From: Isohypsibius dastychi
Taxonomy: Eukaryota > Tardigrada > Eutardigrada > Parachela > Isohypsibiidae
Length of the DNA stretch: 23,766 nucleotides
Direction: 5' to 3'
NCBI GenBank assembly: GCA_034696485.1
Contig: JAQIWT010000313.1
Span: forward strand, 1-23,766
Shown here: positions 22,871 through 23,766 of the stretch, one piece after another
How the letters are laid out: each line of letters opens with the position of its first letter
How positions within the stretch are numbered: the stretch's first letter is position 1
The notes under the pieces: generated by a model
Database searches by the model: none
Seen by the model: the letters and a program-made list of their open reading frames with translations, nothing else
What the model was told of the DNA's origin: nothing
Program-made: the position numbers and the translations under genes

Positions 22871-23766
22871 GAATGAAGGGTGTGATGAAGCTCTGTGTCT
22901 CTTGGCGATCCTGACAAATGGTATACGTCTGACCTGTTACCTGTACCTTGTGATGTTAACTTTCAGAATTCGTTTTTAGGTTGGAATCGATAGTTCTTGA
23001 CCACGTAAGTCCAATTTCATTTTCGGGGTTTTGTAGAAATTCGTCGCCCATTGATGTTTTGCGCTTTTCATACAAGAATAAATGAGCTCATTCAAGACTG
23101 ATGTGCATCGAATAACAGTACTGTATCACAGTACTGTAGTGATGCAGGTTATTTCTGCTCCTACAGTAATTGCTGCACGGCTGCTAACTCCTTGTTGTCG
23201 GTCATTTAAGATGGGTCGAAACTACACAGCAAGGGTAATGCATCCTTGGCCCATACTAAATTTTCTCCTTACTACAGAGTACAGTACACACACCCTTGAT
23301 AAACAGAGTAGCAGTCTCGGGAGTTCCTGCCCAATGTGGGAAGTGAACTGATCTTCTCATGAACTTCCTTCGCTCTTGAAGCTCCCCTTCCTCAGAATTT
23401 AGCCACCGAACAAATTGGTAAGAATTTTCTATAAAGTTTGACAAATCGCTAAAACCAAAGAACTGTATCATAATACCCATATTCGACGGTATCAGCAGGT
23501 TGCATCACCTGGAATGAATTTCATTAGGCGTTTAACAGTAAACAAACTGTCTGAATACTTTTGATGTAACTTAGATTACTCTGGACTCTTAAGCGAACTA
23601 ATGAAGAGAACTTAGAAGTGCTGAACATCGCGGCGGTATTGACAAATGACCTCCGATTTCTTTTTACACATGCTATGCTATAAGATTCCCTGGATGTTGT
23701 TTGTGCCTGGAGCCAGCTTGAAGTCTGCCCATTTTCCAGTAGCGATCAGCCAGTTGAAGTATCCTT
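22871..23766. other. Non-coding or decayed tail of the window
   Basis: No intact gene seen. A plus-strand stretch near 23138-23200 reads VISAPTVIAARLLT, which might continue the decayed receptor upstream, but this is weak. Two copies of the palindrome ACAGTACTGT lie at 23116-23138. Confidence 0.4.
23116..23138. repeat. Twin palindrome ACAGTACTGT
   Basis: The 10-base palindrome occurs twice, three bases apart. Each copy includes the TACTGTA word that recurs across the non-coding parts of the window. Confidence 0.7.

Overview
The window is nuclear DNA of a small-genome animal. Genes are split by short GT-AG introns, mostly 50-200 nt, often ending in a T-rich stretch plus CAG. They encode typical metazoan proteins (group II PAK kinase, a TFIIIC subunit, a CYP2-clan P450, eukaryotic glutathione synthetase), and 3' ends carry AATAAA signals. 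An ecdysozoan such as a tardigrade, nematode or small arthropod fits, but the clade cannot be fixed from the sequence alone. There are no bacterial features and no CRISPR array.

Layout: (1) 56-796, plus strand: the 3' end of a gene for an SGNH/PC-esterase protein resembling the luminal domain of CASD1; its 5' part lies outside the window. (2) 5044-1189, minus: a complete seven-exon gene for a TPR protein matching TFIIIC subunit 3 (GTF3C3); the seven exons join in frame to 855 aa. (3) 9654-about 5818, minus: a complete PAK4-type (group II) p21-activated kinase. (4) 12099-10256, minus: a complete six-exon cytochrome P450 of 487 aa. (5) 13166-13441, plus: a single-exon 91-aa protein of the NDUFA4/NMES1 family. 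(6) 13442-16720: a long gene-poor stretch with one weak exon candidate. (7) 16721-18777, plus: a complete four-exon glutathione synthetase gene (482 aa) with a TATA-like box and a Maf/AP-1-type site just upstream. (8) 18778-23766: a degenerate accessory region. It holds a broken partial copy of glutathione synthetase, a 647-bp foldback element flanked by TA, two related but unrecognised open stretches on the minus strand, an 18-bp tandem repeat, and a broken gene start resembling a receptor of the ANF-receptor/guanylate cyclase type.

The genes are independent housekeeping or detoxification units, not an operon. P450 and glutathione synthetase both serve xenobiotic/oxidative metabolism, but they lie on opposite strands about 4.6 kb apart, with the NDUFA4-like gene between them, so no shared control is implied. 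I found no convincing new multi-gene system. The most interesting points are a possible 22-nt intron or frame break in the first gene, the foldback element beside the glutathione synthetase pseudogene, the putative stress element upstream of glutathione synthetase, and the receptor pseudogene.
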